DNA from: Acidobacteriaceae bacterium
Lineage (GTDB): Bacteria; Acidobacteriota; Terriglobia; Terriglobales; SbA1
Length of the DNA stretch: 14,002 bases
Reading direction: 5' to 3'
Assembly (NCBI GenBank): GCA_003136335.1
Contig: PLEA01000681.1
Coordinates: 1-14,002, forward strand
Part shown: positions 6,606-13,089 of the stretch, in pieces
How positions within the stretch are numbered: the stretch's first letter is position 1
How the letters are laid out: every line of letters begins with the position of its first letter
Program-made: the position numbers and the translations under genes
Notes under the pieces: generated by a model
Database searches by the model: none
Told to the model about the DNA's origin: nothing
What the model saw: only the letters and a program-made list of their open reading frames with translations

Positions 6606-7538
6606 CTACGAAGTCGGGCGACTTGCTCGCTCCGTGACCCAATCTGTCCAGAACGACGACGCTCCGCTGGCCAGCAACGGAGCTTTCCCTTCGACCGCAT
6701 CCACGAAATTCTCCAGCATCGGATAGTGCAGGTTGGCGTGGGGCGGGAGATACTCGCGAGCGCCGGGATAGACAAGATCGGGGCCATTCAGCGGAGATAA
6801 TTCCATCTCACCGTCGGTTCCACGGATGCGGCATTCGTCGCGAGCAACCTTGGAGTGCCAGCGAACGTCTACCATGCCGCGAACTCCGCCTGCGTACTCA
6901 GTCATCACAGTCGCGTTGTCTTCCACCGCATAGGGATGCACCGCATTCGAGAGTTGGGCAGTGACTCGCAGCGGCTGGCCGAAAAGAAAATTCAGAACGT
7001 CAATGCGATGCGAGGCGACGTCGAACAGCGGTCCGCCTCCCGACTGGGCGGGATCGACCAGCCAACTGCGGCTGTCTTGTCCGTCGTACCAGGAGTGGGA
7101 AGTGAGTTCGGCCAGGACCGGCTTGCCGATCGCACCGTTGGCGAGCAGTTGGTTCGCGCGTTGCACCTTAGGGTACGAGCGGCGATAGTAAGCGACGCCG
7201 AAAAGTTTGCCGCTCTCATCCCTCGCTTGCAGCATGGTGCGAGCCTCGGCCTCGCTCATCGCCATAGGTTTTTCGCAGAGCACGTGTTTGCCGAAGCGAA
7301 GAGCTTGAATGGTTTGCGGCGCGTGCAAGAACACTGGCGTGCTGACATATACGGCCTGGACCGCGGGATCTGCGAGAGCTTCGCCGAGGGTTGTCCAGAT
7401 GCGTACGCCGTAGGAAGCCGCTTTTGCCGGGTCGCGGGTTACCAGGCCATAGAGGCGGCTTCGGGATTCGGATTGAATTGCGGGAATGACACGGCGAGTC
7501 GCGATGTCGCCGATTCCGATGACGATCCAGTTCAGCAC
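6606..7538 (-). CDS. Gfo/Idh/MocA family NAD(P)-dependent oxidoreductase
   Basis: This cytoplasmic dehydrogenase class oxidises or reduces sugars, inositols and related substrates. The 310-residue protein has the Rossmann start (WIVIGIGDIA, 4-13), the family signature CEKP at 88-91 and the substrate-domain motif GGGPLFDVASHRIDVL (167-182), with Asp173 and His177 in the usual catalytic region. The start is GTG at 7538, with an AAAGG-type Shine-Dalgarno 8 nt upstream. The stop (6606-6608) falls in CTACG directly bordering the double hairpin, so the last few residues (ERASRPTS) may have been set by repeat insertion. Length is slightly short for the family (usually 320-380). It is not clearly linked to the HU gene upstream, from which it is separated by a terminator. 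Substrate unknown. Confidence 0.92.
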   Translation of the reverse strand: MLNWIVIGIGDIATRRVIPAIQSESRSRLYGLVTRDPAKAASYGVRIWTTLGEALADPAVQAVYVSTPVFLHAPQTIQALRFGKHVLCEKPMAMSEAEARTMLQARDESGKLFGVAYYRRSYPKVQRANQLLANGAIGKPVLAELTSHSWYDGQDSRSWLVDPAQSGGGPLFDVASHRIDVLNFLFGQPLRVTAQLSNAVHPYAVEDNATVMTEYAGGVRGMVDVRWHSKVARDECRIRGTDGEMELSPLNGPDLVYPGAREYLPPHANLHYPMLENFVDAVEGKAPLLASGASSFWTDWVTERASRPTS

Positions 7539-7595
7539 TGACTGAGCCTTTCCTCGGAGCGGTAGCCTTAGAATCTTCGCGGCGTTCTGGCTCTC

Positions 7596-7671
7596 GGCAG
7601 GGCGGGGCGTGACGCTCGCCCCCCTTAGATTTCGCTCAGGGCAGGCTCCCAGCCGCCGAGACGGGGCCGCT
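7596..7671. repeat. GC-rich hairpin block, possible dispersed repeat
   Basis: The 186-bp gap between the oxidoreductase start and the HU stop contains a GGGGCG/CGCCCC stem (7604-7609 and 7617-7622), then TTCGCTCAGGGCAGG and GACGGGGCCGCTAC. These wordings resemble repeat consensus pieces in acidobacterial genomes and do not look coding. The assignment as a repeat is recall-based and unverified. Confidence 0.35.
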
Positions 7672-7702
7672 ACAAAAACAAAGGCCGGACTGAGCCGGCC
7701 TT
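7671..7702 (-). terminator. Intrinsic terminator of the HU gene
   Basis: AAGGCCGG (7681-7688) and CCGGCCTT (7695-7702) form a perfect 8-bp stem with a 6-nt loop. Read on the minus strand, the stem is followed by TTTGTTTTTGTA, a good U-tract. It lies 22 bp after the HU stop codon at 7725. Confidence 0.88.
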
Positions 7703-7724
7703 CGAATCCGATTTCAAACTGAAA

Positions 7725-8018
7725 CTACTTTTTGGGGGCGATCGCATCTTTCGCAGCCTTGGCAACGCGGAACTTCACCACGGTCTTAGCCTTGATCTGG
7801 ATGGGTTCGCCGGTTTGCGGATTGCGTCCCACGCGAGCCTTGCGGTGCGCCTTCACCAGACGGCCCAGGCCGGGCACAACGAAGATGCCGTTTTTCTTGG
7901 TTTCTTTGATAGCGGTGTCGGCCAATTGCTCTAAGAACGCCGCCGCGGTTTTGTTGGGAAGCTCGGTCTTCTCGGCGAGATGCCGGATGAGCTGTGTCTT
8001 TGTCAAACCTGATGCCAT
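7725..8018 (-). CDS. HU/IHF-family DNA-binding protein
   Basis: This nucleoid-associated protein binds and bends DNA as a dimer. The 97-residue length fits a single HU subunit. The N-terminal helices (TKTQLIRHLAEKTELPNKTAAAFLEQLADT) are followed by the beta-arm region with the family signature GRNPQTGEPI (64-73), in which Pro67 intercalates into DNA, and then KAKTVVKFRVAKAAKDAI. The N-terminal wording, with SGLTKTQLIRHLAE, resembles HU homologues from delta/acidobacterial lineages. The start at 8018 is backed by GAGGAG (8027-8032) 8 nt upstream. The leader region contains TATAAG (minus, 8066-8071) as a candidate -10 and an AT-rich block. A strong terminator follows the stop, so the gene is probably monocistronic and well expressed. 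Confidence 0.96.
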   Translation of the reverse strand: MASGLTKTQLIRHLAEKTELPNKTAAAFLEQLADTAIKETKKNGIFVVPGLGRLVKAHRKARVGRNPQTGEPIQIKAKTVVKFRVAKAAKDAIAPKK

Positions 8019-8240
8019 GTGTTTTTCTCCTCGACAGAAATCAGTTGAATACCAGTGGGGCCTATCTTATACCCATAGGCCTGTGGAAAACACCTTTATT
8101 TACGAGGGTTTTCTAATTTACAAACGCGGAAGGGCGCATTTTTAAAGGGCTTTCCGAGTATGCAGTTGCCGGAATGGGCCTGTCATGCGTACCAGCGTGG
8201 TAACCTGCGTTAAGTCGTCATTGTCGGCAGGAGTCAACGA

Positions 8241-8894
8241 TTGAGTTGCGCCATCTGTGAAGTTCGCAAAGAAAAGCGTTTTTGCCCCGCGGTTCACGGG
8301 CGCATTTGCCCGCAATGCTGTGGCGAGCAGCGCGAAGTGACTCTCGATTGTCCGAGCGATTGCCCGTATCTCCTACAGGCGCGCGAGCACGAAAAGCCGC
8401 GCTCGTCGGACCAGATTGACCCGGCGGGCTTGTTCTTGCAGATCGAGCTTTCCGATCAGTTCATGTATGAGAAGGAACATCTGCTCATGGGTCTGACTTA
8501 TGCGCTGGCCAAAGCCGCGCATGCCGACCGCAGCCTGCACGATCAAGATCTGATTGCCGCGCTTACGGTTTTGTCGAAGAGCTACGAGCGGTTGGTGAAC
8601 TCAGGATTGCACTACGAGCAGCCCTTGAACAGTGAGTCGCAGCGCAGGATTGCGGCTGAGGTCGAGAACATGGTGAAGGAGTACCGCGAGGCGGAGCAGA
8701 AGCACGTGGGCTTCTCAAACCTGCGGGATTCCGATGTGCTGAAGGCCTTGGTCTTTCTGGTGCGGCTGGCGCACGGACGGACGTCGGGTCGTCCGAAGTC
8801 GCGGGCCTTCGTGGAATTTTTGTTTGCCCAGTTTCCCGAGAAGGAATCGGCGGTGGTCGCGCAGGAAGCTGGGAGCCGGATCATCCTGCCGTAA
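8241..8894 (+). CDS. Cysteine-rich zinc-finger-like hypothetical protein, 217 aa
   Basis: The first 41 residues hold eight cysteines (3, 6, 15, 23, 26, 27, 37, 41) plus His19, arranged as CxxC-x8-C-x7-CxxCC-x9-CxxxC, so one or two zinc sites are likely. The pattern (CPQCCGEQREVTLDCPSDCPYL) recurs in proteins of uncharacterised function in acidobacteria and other phyla, from memory. The remaining 170 residues are helical with no catalytic motif I can name, including KEHLLMGLTYALAKAAHADRS and VLKALVFLVRLAHGR. There is no signal peptide. The start is TTG at 8241: AGGAG (8229-8233) lies 7 nt upstream, and the first cysteine follows at codon 3. It may be a nucleic-acid or protein-interaction factor, but this is a guess. 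It converges on folK across an inverted repeat. Confidence 0.82.
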   Translation: MSCAICEVRKEKRFCPAVHGRICPQCCGEQREVTLDCPSDCPYLLQAREHEKPRSSDQIDPAGLFLQIELSDQFMYEKEHLLMGLTYALAKAAHADRSLHDQDLIAALTVLSKSYERLVNSGLHYEQPLNSESQRRIAAEVENMVKEYREAEQKHVGFSNLRDSDVLKALVFLVRLAHGRTSGRPKSRAFVEFLFAQFPEKESAVVAQEAGSRIILP

Positions 8895-8902
8895 GACGTC
8901 TA

Positions 8903-8959
8903 CCACGGATATACACGGATCTGAATTTTCTTATCGGTGAGAATCCGTGTGATCCGTGG
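8903..8959. repeat. CCACGGAT inverted repeat, dispersed element or bidirectional terminator
   Basis: CCACGGATATACACGGAT (8903-8920) pairs with ATCCGTGTGATCCGTGG (8943-8959), leaving one bulge or mismatch position and a 22-nt loop. Each arm contains CACGGAT twice. It fills the 65-bp gap between convergent genes, and its right end abuts the folK stop codon (8960). The same wording (CCACGGATnnnCACGGAT) is a familiar dispersed bacterial intergenic repeat, from memory. Confidence 0.75.
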
Positions 8960-9448
8960 CTATTTGTTTTGATGTTTCCGCACTGCTTGTCCATCCGGTA
9001 ACCCGCCGAGCATTTCGCGGACGGTTTTCTTCGACACCGGATGCCGCACTGCAGGGGCGATTTCCGCCAGGGGTTGGAGAACGAAACGGCGTTGATGCAT
9101 GGCTGGATGAGGAATGGTTAACTCAGGCGAGTCGGTGACTATGTTGGAGAAAAGCAGGATGTCGAGGTCGATGATGCGCGGGCCTTTTTTCTGGATGCGC
9201 TGCCGGCCCATCTCTTGCTCGATGTTGAGGACGGCCGCCATCACTTGTTCTGGAGTCTCCGTCGTTTCCAGAGCCACAGCGCAGTTCAAGAACCACGCCT
9301 GATCAGTGAACTCGACGGGCTCAGTCTCGTAGAACGAAGAAACTGACACGACACTACCCACAGTTTGCAGCCGTGCGATCGCCTCGCGGAGATGGGCCTC
9401 GCGATCTCCCATGTTGGATCCGAGCGACAGATAGACCAAGTTGCGCAT
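8960..9448 (-). CDS. folK: 2-amino-4-hydroxy-6-hydroxymethyldihydropteridine pyrophosphokinase (HPPK)
   Basis: HPPK transfers pyrophosphate from ATP to 6-hydroxymethyl-7,8-dihydropterin in cytoplasmic folate synthesis. The 162-residue protein is full length for the family. It opens with VYLSLGSNMGDREAHL (5-20), carries FYETEPVEF at 39-47, then the Mg-binding signature GPRIIDLDILLF (89-100) with Asp94 and Asp96, and ends with HPAMHQRRFVLQPLAEIAP (114-132). The start is placed at ATG 9448, since the conserved domain begins there. The frame extends 23 codons to a TTG at 9517, but that extension is not family-like. No folP or folB lies next to it here. It is divergent from the PilZ gene across 125 bp. 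Confidence 0.95.
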   Translation of the reverse strand: MRNLVYLSLGSNMGDREAHLREAIARLQTVGSVVSVSSFYETEPVEFTDQAWFLNCAVALETTETPEQVMAAVLNIEQEMGRQRIQKKGPRIIDLDILLFSNIVTDSPELTIPHPAMHQRRFVLQPLAEIAPAVRHPVSKKTVREMLGGLPDGQAVRKHQNK

Positions 9449-9573
9449 CAGGGCCTGCTGTCCGTTGTACTCTGCGAAATTGCATCGCACAATCCTCGGC
9501 GGTTTTGTATCGGTCAAAATGCCAGAGACCTCACGGCCCTGCTGTTCAGGTCCAGAAGACCGACGGAGGGCCC

Positions 9574-10356
9574 ATGACCTCCGTTACTATCGTGAATCTG
9601 CACCGCACCCCTAGAATCAGCGGTATGACGTTGGACTCGCTCGTACTGAGCAAAGACCCGGAAGTGTTACGCGTGATCCGGCCTACGCTCGAGAAATTAT
9701 CGATTGAAGTGGAAATCTGCCATGAGGCGCGCGCCGGGGCAAACATTCTTATCTCCGATAAGTTCGACGCGGTGATCGTGGACTGCGACGATCTGAACGG
9801 TGGACTGGCGGTGCTGCAGGGTCTGAGGAGCACTCGCAGCAACAAGAACTCCGTTGCCTTTGCCATCCTTAACGGAAAGAGAACGACCACGCAGCAAGCC
9901 TTTGGCATGGGCGCCAACTTCGTTCTGCAGAAACCGATCAGCGCGCTGAATGCCTCCCGCTGCTTTCATGCGGCGTTGAATTTCATGACGAAGGAGCGCC
10001 GCCGTTACTTCCGCCAACCGGTGAAGATGCTGGTCAAAGTCGTGCTTGAAGGAAAAACCCTGAACGCGACCAGCACCAATATCAGCGAAGGCGGCATTGC
10101 GCTCATGTTGCGGGAAGCACTGCCCAAAGGGGTTGCGCCACGTCTGAAGTTTTCTCTGCCCGGCAAGAACGTTCACCTCGAAGTGGAAGCCGAGGTAGCG
10201 TGGGTCGATCTCAAAGGCCTTGCTGGCCTCCGCTTTCACAATCTTCCGAAGAGCTCACAGGAGCAGCTGGAAACGTGGCTCGACGAACAAATGCAACAGG
10301 AATTTCCTGGAGCCAAAGAGAGAATGGCGGCTGGGGAACCTGAAGGCTCGCAGTAA
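9574..10356 (+). CDS. Receiver-like domain fused to a PilZ domain
   Basis: This 260-residue cytoplasmic protein joins a response-regulator-like domain (about 19-138) to a PilZ domain (about 141-236), the usual cyclic-di-GMP sensor. In the receiver, Asp70 (AVIVDCDDL) and Lys120-Pro121 are in place, but the acidic pocket reads SKDP (26-29) rather than DD, and Asn100 stands where Thr/Ser is expected. It therefore looks degenerate and may not be phosphorylated. The PilZ part has RRYFR (143-147) supplying the RxxxR element and NISEGG (169-174) for the (D/N)xSxxG motif, so cyclic-di-GMP binding is plausible. The start at 9574 has GGAGG at 9565-9569; Met18 (9625) is an alternative closer to the domain. 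No histidine kinase or flagellar/pilus gene is adjacent. Confidence 0.9.
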   Translation: MTSVTIVNLHRTPRISGMTLDSLVLSKDPEVLRVIRPTLEKLSIEVEICHEARAGANILISDKFDAVIVDCDDLNGGLAVLQGLRSTRSNKNSVAFAILNGKRTTTQQAFGMGANFVLQKPISALNASRCFHAALNFMTKERRRYFRQPVKMLVKVVLEGKTLNATSTNISEGGIALMLREALPKGVAPRLKFSLPGKNVHLEVEAEVAWVDLKGLAGLRFHNLPKSSQEQLETWLDEQMQQEFPGAKERMAAGEPEGSQ

Positions 10357-10378
10357 CGCTCGACGTAGGAAAGCTTCT

Positions 10379-10417
10379 AACCGCAAGGACCGCCAAAGGG
10401 TCGCTAAGGACGCAAAG
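10379..10417 (+). repeat. CGCAAGGA-type short tandem array
   Basis: Imperfect units AACCGCAAGGAC, CGCCAAAGGGT, CGCTAAGGA and CGCAAAG lie head to tail, starting 22 bp after the PilZ stop. The wording matches a dispersed intergenic repeat type (AACCGCAAAGGACGC...) that I recall from several phyla. The rest of the 204-bp gap to the next gene (10418-10560) shows no firm feature. Confidence 0.6.
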
Positions 10418-10560
10418 CTGAACCCGATTCGGCGGGCATCCGGCCAGCAGCACTTTTCAAGGCAAAATTTCCGCCATCCCGCCCTGCAAAGGGGTATCTC
10501 ACTTTAGACTTGCGCATAGTAGCATGCGTGGCAATCTGTAAGATCACCGGAGAGACAGAA

Positions 10561-10797
10561 ATGTTGACCAATGATTTCCGCATTGCCAAAGTGCAAAGAA
10601 CGCTGCGCTGGTTTGAGGAGGATATTCCGCTGCTTAATATGCGGGTGAAGGAGTTGTCGAAAGAGCGGCAGGAATCAGCACGCCAATTTGCGGCGGCCGT
10701 CATTGATCAGACGCGGGCGGAGCTGGAAAGATTGTTGCAAGAGCAGCCGCACGACATGCACGATTCCCGTGGGGCGCCGTGCGAGCCCGCGGACTAG
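10561..10797 (+). CDS. Small hypothetical protein with coiled-coil segment, 78 aa
   Basis: I do not recognise a family. The start at 10561 (MLTNDFRIAKVQRTL) is supported by GGAGAG at 10549-10554, 6 nt upstream; the frame is open further to a TTG at 10510, but without a good site. The protein is strongly helical and charged, with RVKELSKERQESARQFAAAV and IDQTRAELERLLQEQP forming a probable coiled coil (about 25-62), then a disordered tail rich in Asp, His and Pro. There is no signal peptide or membrane segment. The TAG stop (10795-10797) lies just before a dispersed-repeat-like element and converges on lpxC. It could be a small scaffold or regulator; function unknown. Confidence 0.6.
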   Translation: MLTNDFRIAKVQRTLRWFEEDIPLLNMRVKELSKERQESARQFAAAVIDQTRAELERLLQEQPHDMHDSRGAPCEPAD

Positions 10798-10831
10798 CCG
10801 AGATTTAGCACTGCAATGTCGGTGACGGAAA

Positions 10832-10892
10832 GAAAAGCAGATCCCTCCACTACTACGCCGTCGCTGGCGCTCCGGCTCCGGTCGGGATGACA
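10832..10892. repeat. AAAAGCAGATCCCTCC...GGGATGACA intergenic element
   Basis: The sequence starts AAAAGCAGATCCCTCC and ends TCGGGATGACA, with GC-rich filler between and inverted ATCCC/GGGAT near the ends. It matches from memory a very common acidobacterial intergenic element (AGCAGATCCCTCGC..TCGGGATGACA). It fills most of the 115-bp gap between the convergent small ORF and lpxC. Confidence 0.6.
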
Positions 10893-10912
10893 GGTATGGC
10901 GACTCCATGGCA

Positions 10913-11824
10913 TTAAAGAGAGGATCCAGCCGCGGCTTCGGCGCCGGGAGCGATGGCGCTGGGCCGGTCTTCGCTGGGGAAGGTCACTTCCTCCCACAGG
11001 GTCTTGTCGCGCAGAATGCGCGAGACCAGCGCCGTATGCATGGCGTGACCTGCGCGGTCGGCGACGACGTTGCCCAGGATTTGTTTCCCTAACAGCGCCA
11101 GATCGCCGACCAGGTCCAGTACTTTGTGGCGTACGAATTCGTCGGGGAAGCGGAGCGGGCCGTTCTCGACGCCATCGCGGGTGAGCACAATGCAATTCTC
11201 GCTGGAGGCGCCGCGAATCAGTCCCATGTTGCGCATGGCCTGCTCGTCCTGGCGCGAGCCAAAAGTGCGCGCGCCGGCGATGTGCCGCAGATAACTCCCG
11301 TTGGTCAGTTCCACTTGAAAAGTTTCTTTGCCGATGAGCGGATGTGGGAAATTGATCGAATAGGAAACGGAATAGGTGTGAGAGGGGTACACCGCGATAA
11401 ACTTGTTTCCCTCCCGCATTTCCAGTTCGCGGCGAATCTTCAAATACTTACGCGCACGGCGGTGCTTGCGAATGCCTGCCTTCTGAATCATCTCGACGAA
11501 GGGACGGGCGCTGCCGTCGAGGATAGGCAACTCGAGGTTGTCGAGTTCGACGATCGCGTTATCAATGCCCATACCGATGAAGGCAGAGAGCACGTGCTCG
11601 GTGGTGGAGATAAGCACGCCCTTCTTCATCAGGCTGGTGGCGTAACTGACGCGGGCGACATTGCGGCTAATCGCTTCGATTTCGAAACCATCGAGATCGG
11701 TGCGGCGAAAAACGATGCCCGTGCCCGACGCTGCAGGCAAGAGGCGCATGGAGACAGGGGCGCCACTATGCAGGCCGATGCCGCTGCACTCCACGGCGGA
11801 GCGAATTGTCTGCTCTGGGGTCAA
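10913..11824 (-). CDS. lpxC: UDP-3-O-acyl-N-acetylglucosamine deacetylase LpxC
   Basis: LpxC is the zinc amidase catalysing the committed step of lipid A synthesis in the cytoplasm of Gram-negative bacteria. The 303-residue protein is full length. TTEH (74-77) gives the catalytic Glu76 and zinc ligand His77. RHKVLDLVGD (232-241) supplies the other ligands His233 and Asp237. GHAMHTALV (259-267) holds His260, matching catalytic His265 of E. coli. The N-terminus SAVECSGIGLHSGAPVSMRL and the central LDGSARPFVEMI are also typical. The start is TTG at 11824: an in-frame TGA lies five codons upstream with no ATG between. There is no obvious Shine-Dalgarno, so expression may be weak or controlled. 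A 249-bp leader region follows upstream. Confidence 0.96.
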   Translation of the reverse strand: MTPEQTIRSAVECSGIGLHSGAPVSMRLLPAASGTGIVFRRTDLDGFEIEAISRNVARVSYATSLMKKGVLISTTEHVLSAFIGMGIDNAIVELDNLELPILDGSARPFVEMIQKAGIRKHRRARKYLKIRRELEMREGNKFIAVYPSHTYSVSYSINFPHPLIGKETFQVELTNGSYLRHIAGARTFGSRQDEQAMRNMGLIRGASSENCIVLTRDGVENGPLRFPDEFVRHKVLDLVGDLALLGKQILGNVVADRAGHAMHTALVSRILRDKTLWEEVTFPSEDRPSAIAPGAEAAAGSSL

Positions 11825-11877
11825 GAAGAAATCGTTTCAGTGAATGCAGTAGATTACGCCCGCATTAACAAAGTTGT

Positions 11878-11897
11878 CTGTGGCAAAAAAGCCACAG
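11878..11897. promoter_or_regulatory. Perfect inverted repeat CTGTGGC-A6-GCCACAG upstream of lpxC
   Basis: Two 7-bp arms flank six A residues (T6 on the lpxC strand), 54 bp before the lpxC start. It could be a dimeric operator or a leader hairpin. The remaining stretch 11898-12073 shows only short weak symmetries, such as AGCGG/CCGCT at 12058-12072, and no gene. Confidence 0.45.
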
Positions 11898-12073
11898 TAA
11901 ATGGCGGCACCGCAAGCTTGGTTGCGTGCAAGGGGCTTCGTCAAGACGGAGACAAACTTATGATAATAAGTAGCTTACCTCTGGTCGCGGCTACCCTTGT
12001 CGAGGGGCGCAGGGGTACTTGGAACAACAACAGCATTGTTACTGGCGTTCACCTTATAGCGGATAAGCCGCTC

Positions 12074-12943
12074 TTAGCGCTTGCCGGGAGCTTTATTTGG
12101 GTTGTAGCGCGAATTAGGGTCGAACATGGCTTGATCGAGTCCCTGATTGATGGTGACTGAGTTGAGAAAGCGTTGGCTGGCCATGTCACCGTTGAAATAG
12201 CGGGTAAGATTGTAGGGCGCCATCACCCCGGAAACCTGCCGGTAATTTTCGTAAACCTCTTCTTCGAGATTCTTCTGCCTGTCGACTGGGTCGCGCCAGG
12301 AGAACGACTTCTTGACCGGCAAGTGGGTATCGGTATCGAAGTAAAGGGTGACGCTTTCGTTCTGCGAGTTGATCAGTGTGATCTGCGTCGCAGGATGTTG
12401 CGCAGCGACGGCCGGCCCTTCAAACAGAAGCACGACGCTGGGATCGTTGATCCAGGTTCGAAGGACAGTGTCCAGCGAGAAGCGGCGGCGGCGCAGGTAG
12501 TCGTCTAGATCTTTCTGCTCGATGAAACGAGGGCCTTTGTAGGTAATCTCCCATCCCTTTTTGCCGACGTACAGTTCCGCGATGTCCCGCTCTTTGGTGA
12601 TTTCGACCCGCTCTTTGTCAGGGAGTTCGGTGAAACTCCAAAACACTCCGCCGCTGCCGTTGGGACGGCCGTGGTGGAAGCTGTAGCCGCGTCCCTGCTG
12701 CTCGCGGTCACGAATGGTGAGATAGGTCTGTCCGCCCAGGGCCTGGATTGCCTGATCGATTATGGCTTTGGCCTTCTGAGCGTTTTCCTGGTCGGGAGAA
12801 ATCGCGGGCGCAGACTTTGCGGCTTCGGGAGATGCCTGAGATGTGGCCTGTGGCGACGCCTGAGCCGCGGCGTTCTGAGGTTGTTCCCACGCAAGGGAAC
12901 AAGCCGAACACACCAAAACCAGGATGGGGAGAAATTGTTTCAT
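12074..12943 (-). CDS. Exported hypothetical protein, LolA/LolB-like outer-membrane lipoprotein-sorting fold
   Basis: The 289-residue protein has a signal sequence (MKQFLPILVLVCSACSLA), then a low-complexity Gln/Ala/Ser/Pro linker (about 20-50), then a domain that opens with AKAIIDQAIQALGGQTYLTI. Repeated beta-strand patterns (WSFTELPDKERVEIT, YVGKKGWEITYKG, ITLINSQNESVTLYFDTDTHLPVKKSF) resemble LolA/LolB-type incomplete beta barrels seen in many acidobacterial exported proteins. Cys15 sits in CSAC, a poor lipobox, so periplasmic release by signal peptidase I is about as likely as lipidation. The start ATG (12943) has AAGGA almost touching it. A TAAAAT element on the minus strand (12971-12976) is a candidate -10. 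The gene lies upstream of lpxC in the same direction, but a 249-bp gap makes a shared transcript uncertain. Confidence 0.75.
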   Translation of the reverse strand: MKQFLPILVLVCSACSLAWEQPQNAAAQASPQATSQASPEAAKSAPAISPDQENAQKAKAIIDQAIQALGGQTYLTIRDREQQGRGYSFHHGRPNGSGGVFWSFTELPDKERVEITKERDIAELYVGKKGWEITYKGPRFIEQKDLDDYLRRRRFSLDTVLRTWINDPSVVLLFEGPAVAAQHPATQITLINSQNESVTLYFDTDTHLPVKKSFSWRDPVDRQKNLEEEVYENYRQVSGVMAPYNLTRYFNGDMASQRFLNSVTINQGLDQAMFDPNSRYNPNKAPGKR

Positions 12944-13089
12944 TCCTTAGGGAGTGAGCGTGCAAACAGAATTTTAGCGTTTCTGGTAGACTTTCCGCCC
13001 GCGGCAGTAAGAGCTCCTCTCATTGCTTGGATGCAAAAAACGGCCGAAATGCAAGCTGTTCTCAGGCGTTTTATCAGTCTTCTCGTGTC

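Noticed and set aside
9449..9517. Longer folK start (TTG at 9517)
   Set aside because: The extra 23 residues are not family-like, and HPPK proteins begin at the position of the ATG at 9448.
8903..10417. CRISPR array or phage attachment sites suggested by the short repeats
   Set aside because: The repeats are unlike one another, have no regular spacers, and no cas, integrase or tRNA gene is present.
10510..10560. Upstream TTG start for the small coiled-coil gene
   Set aside because: No ribosome binding site is present, whereas GGAGAG is correctly spaced before the ATG at 10561.
11126..12160. Long plus-strand open frame (344 codons) antisense to lpxC and running through its upstream region
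   Set aside because: It overlaps the whole conserved part of lpxC on the other strand. Its sequence looks like a GC-driven mirror frame with no recognisable motif, and no convincing ribosome binding site was seen.
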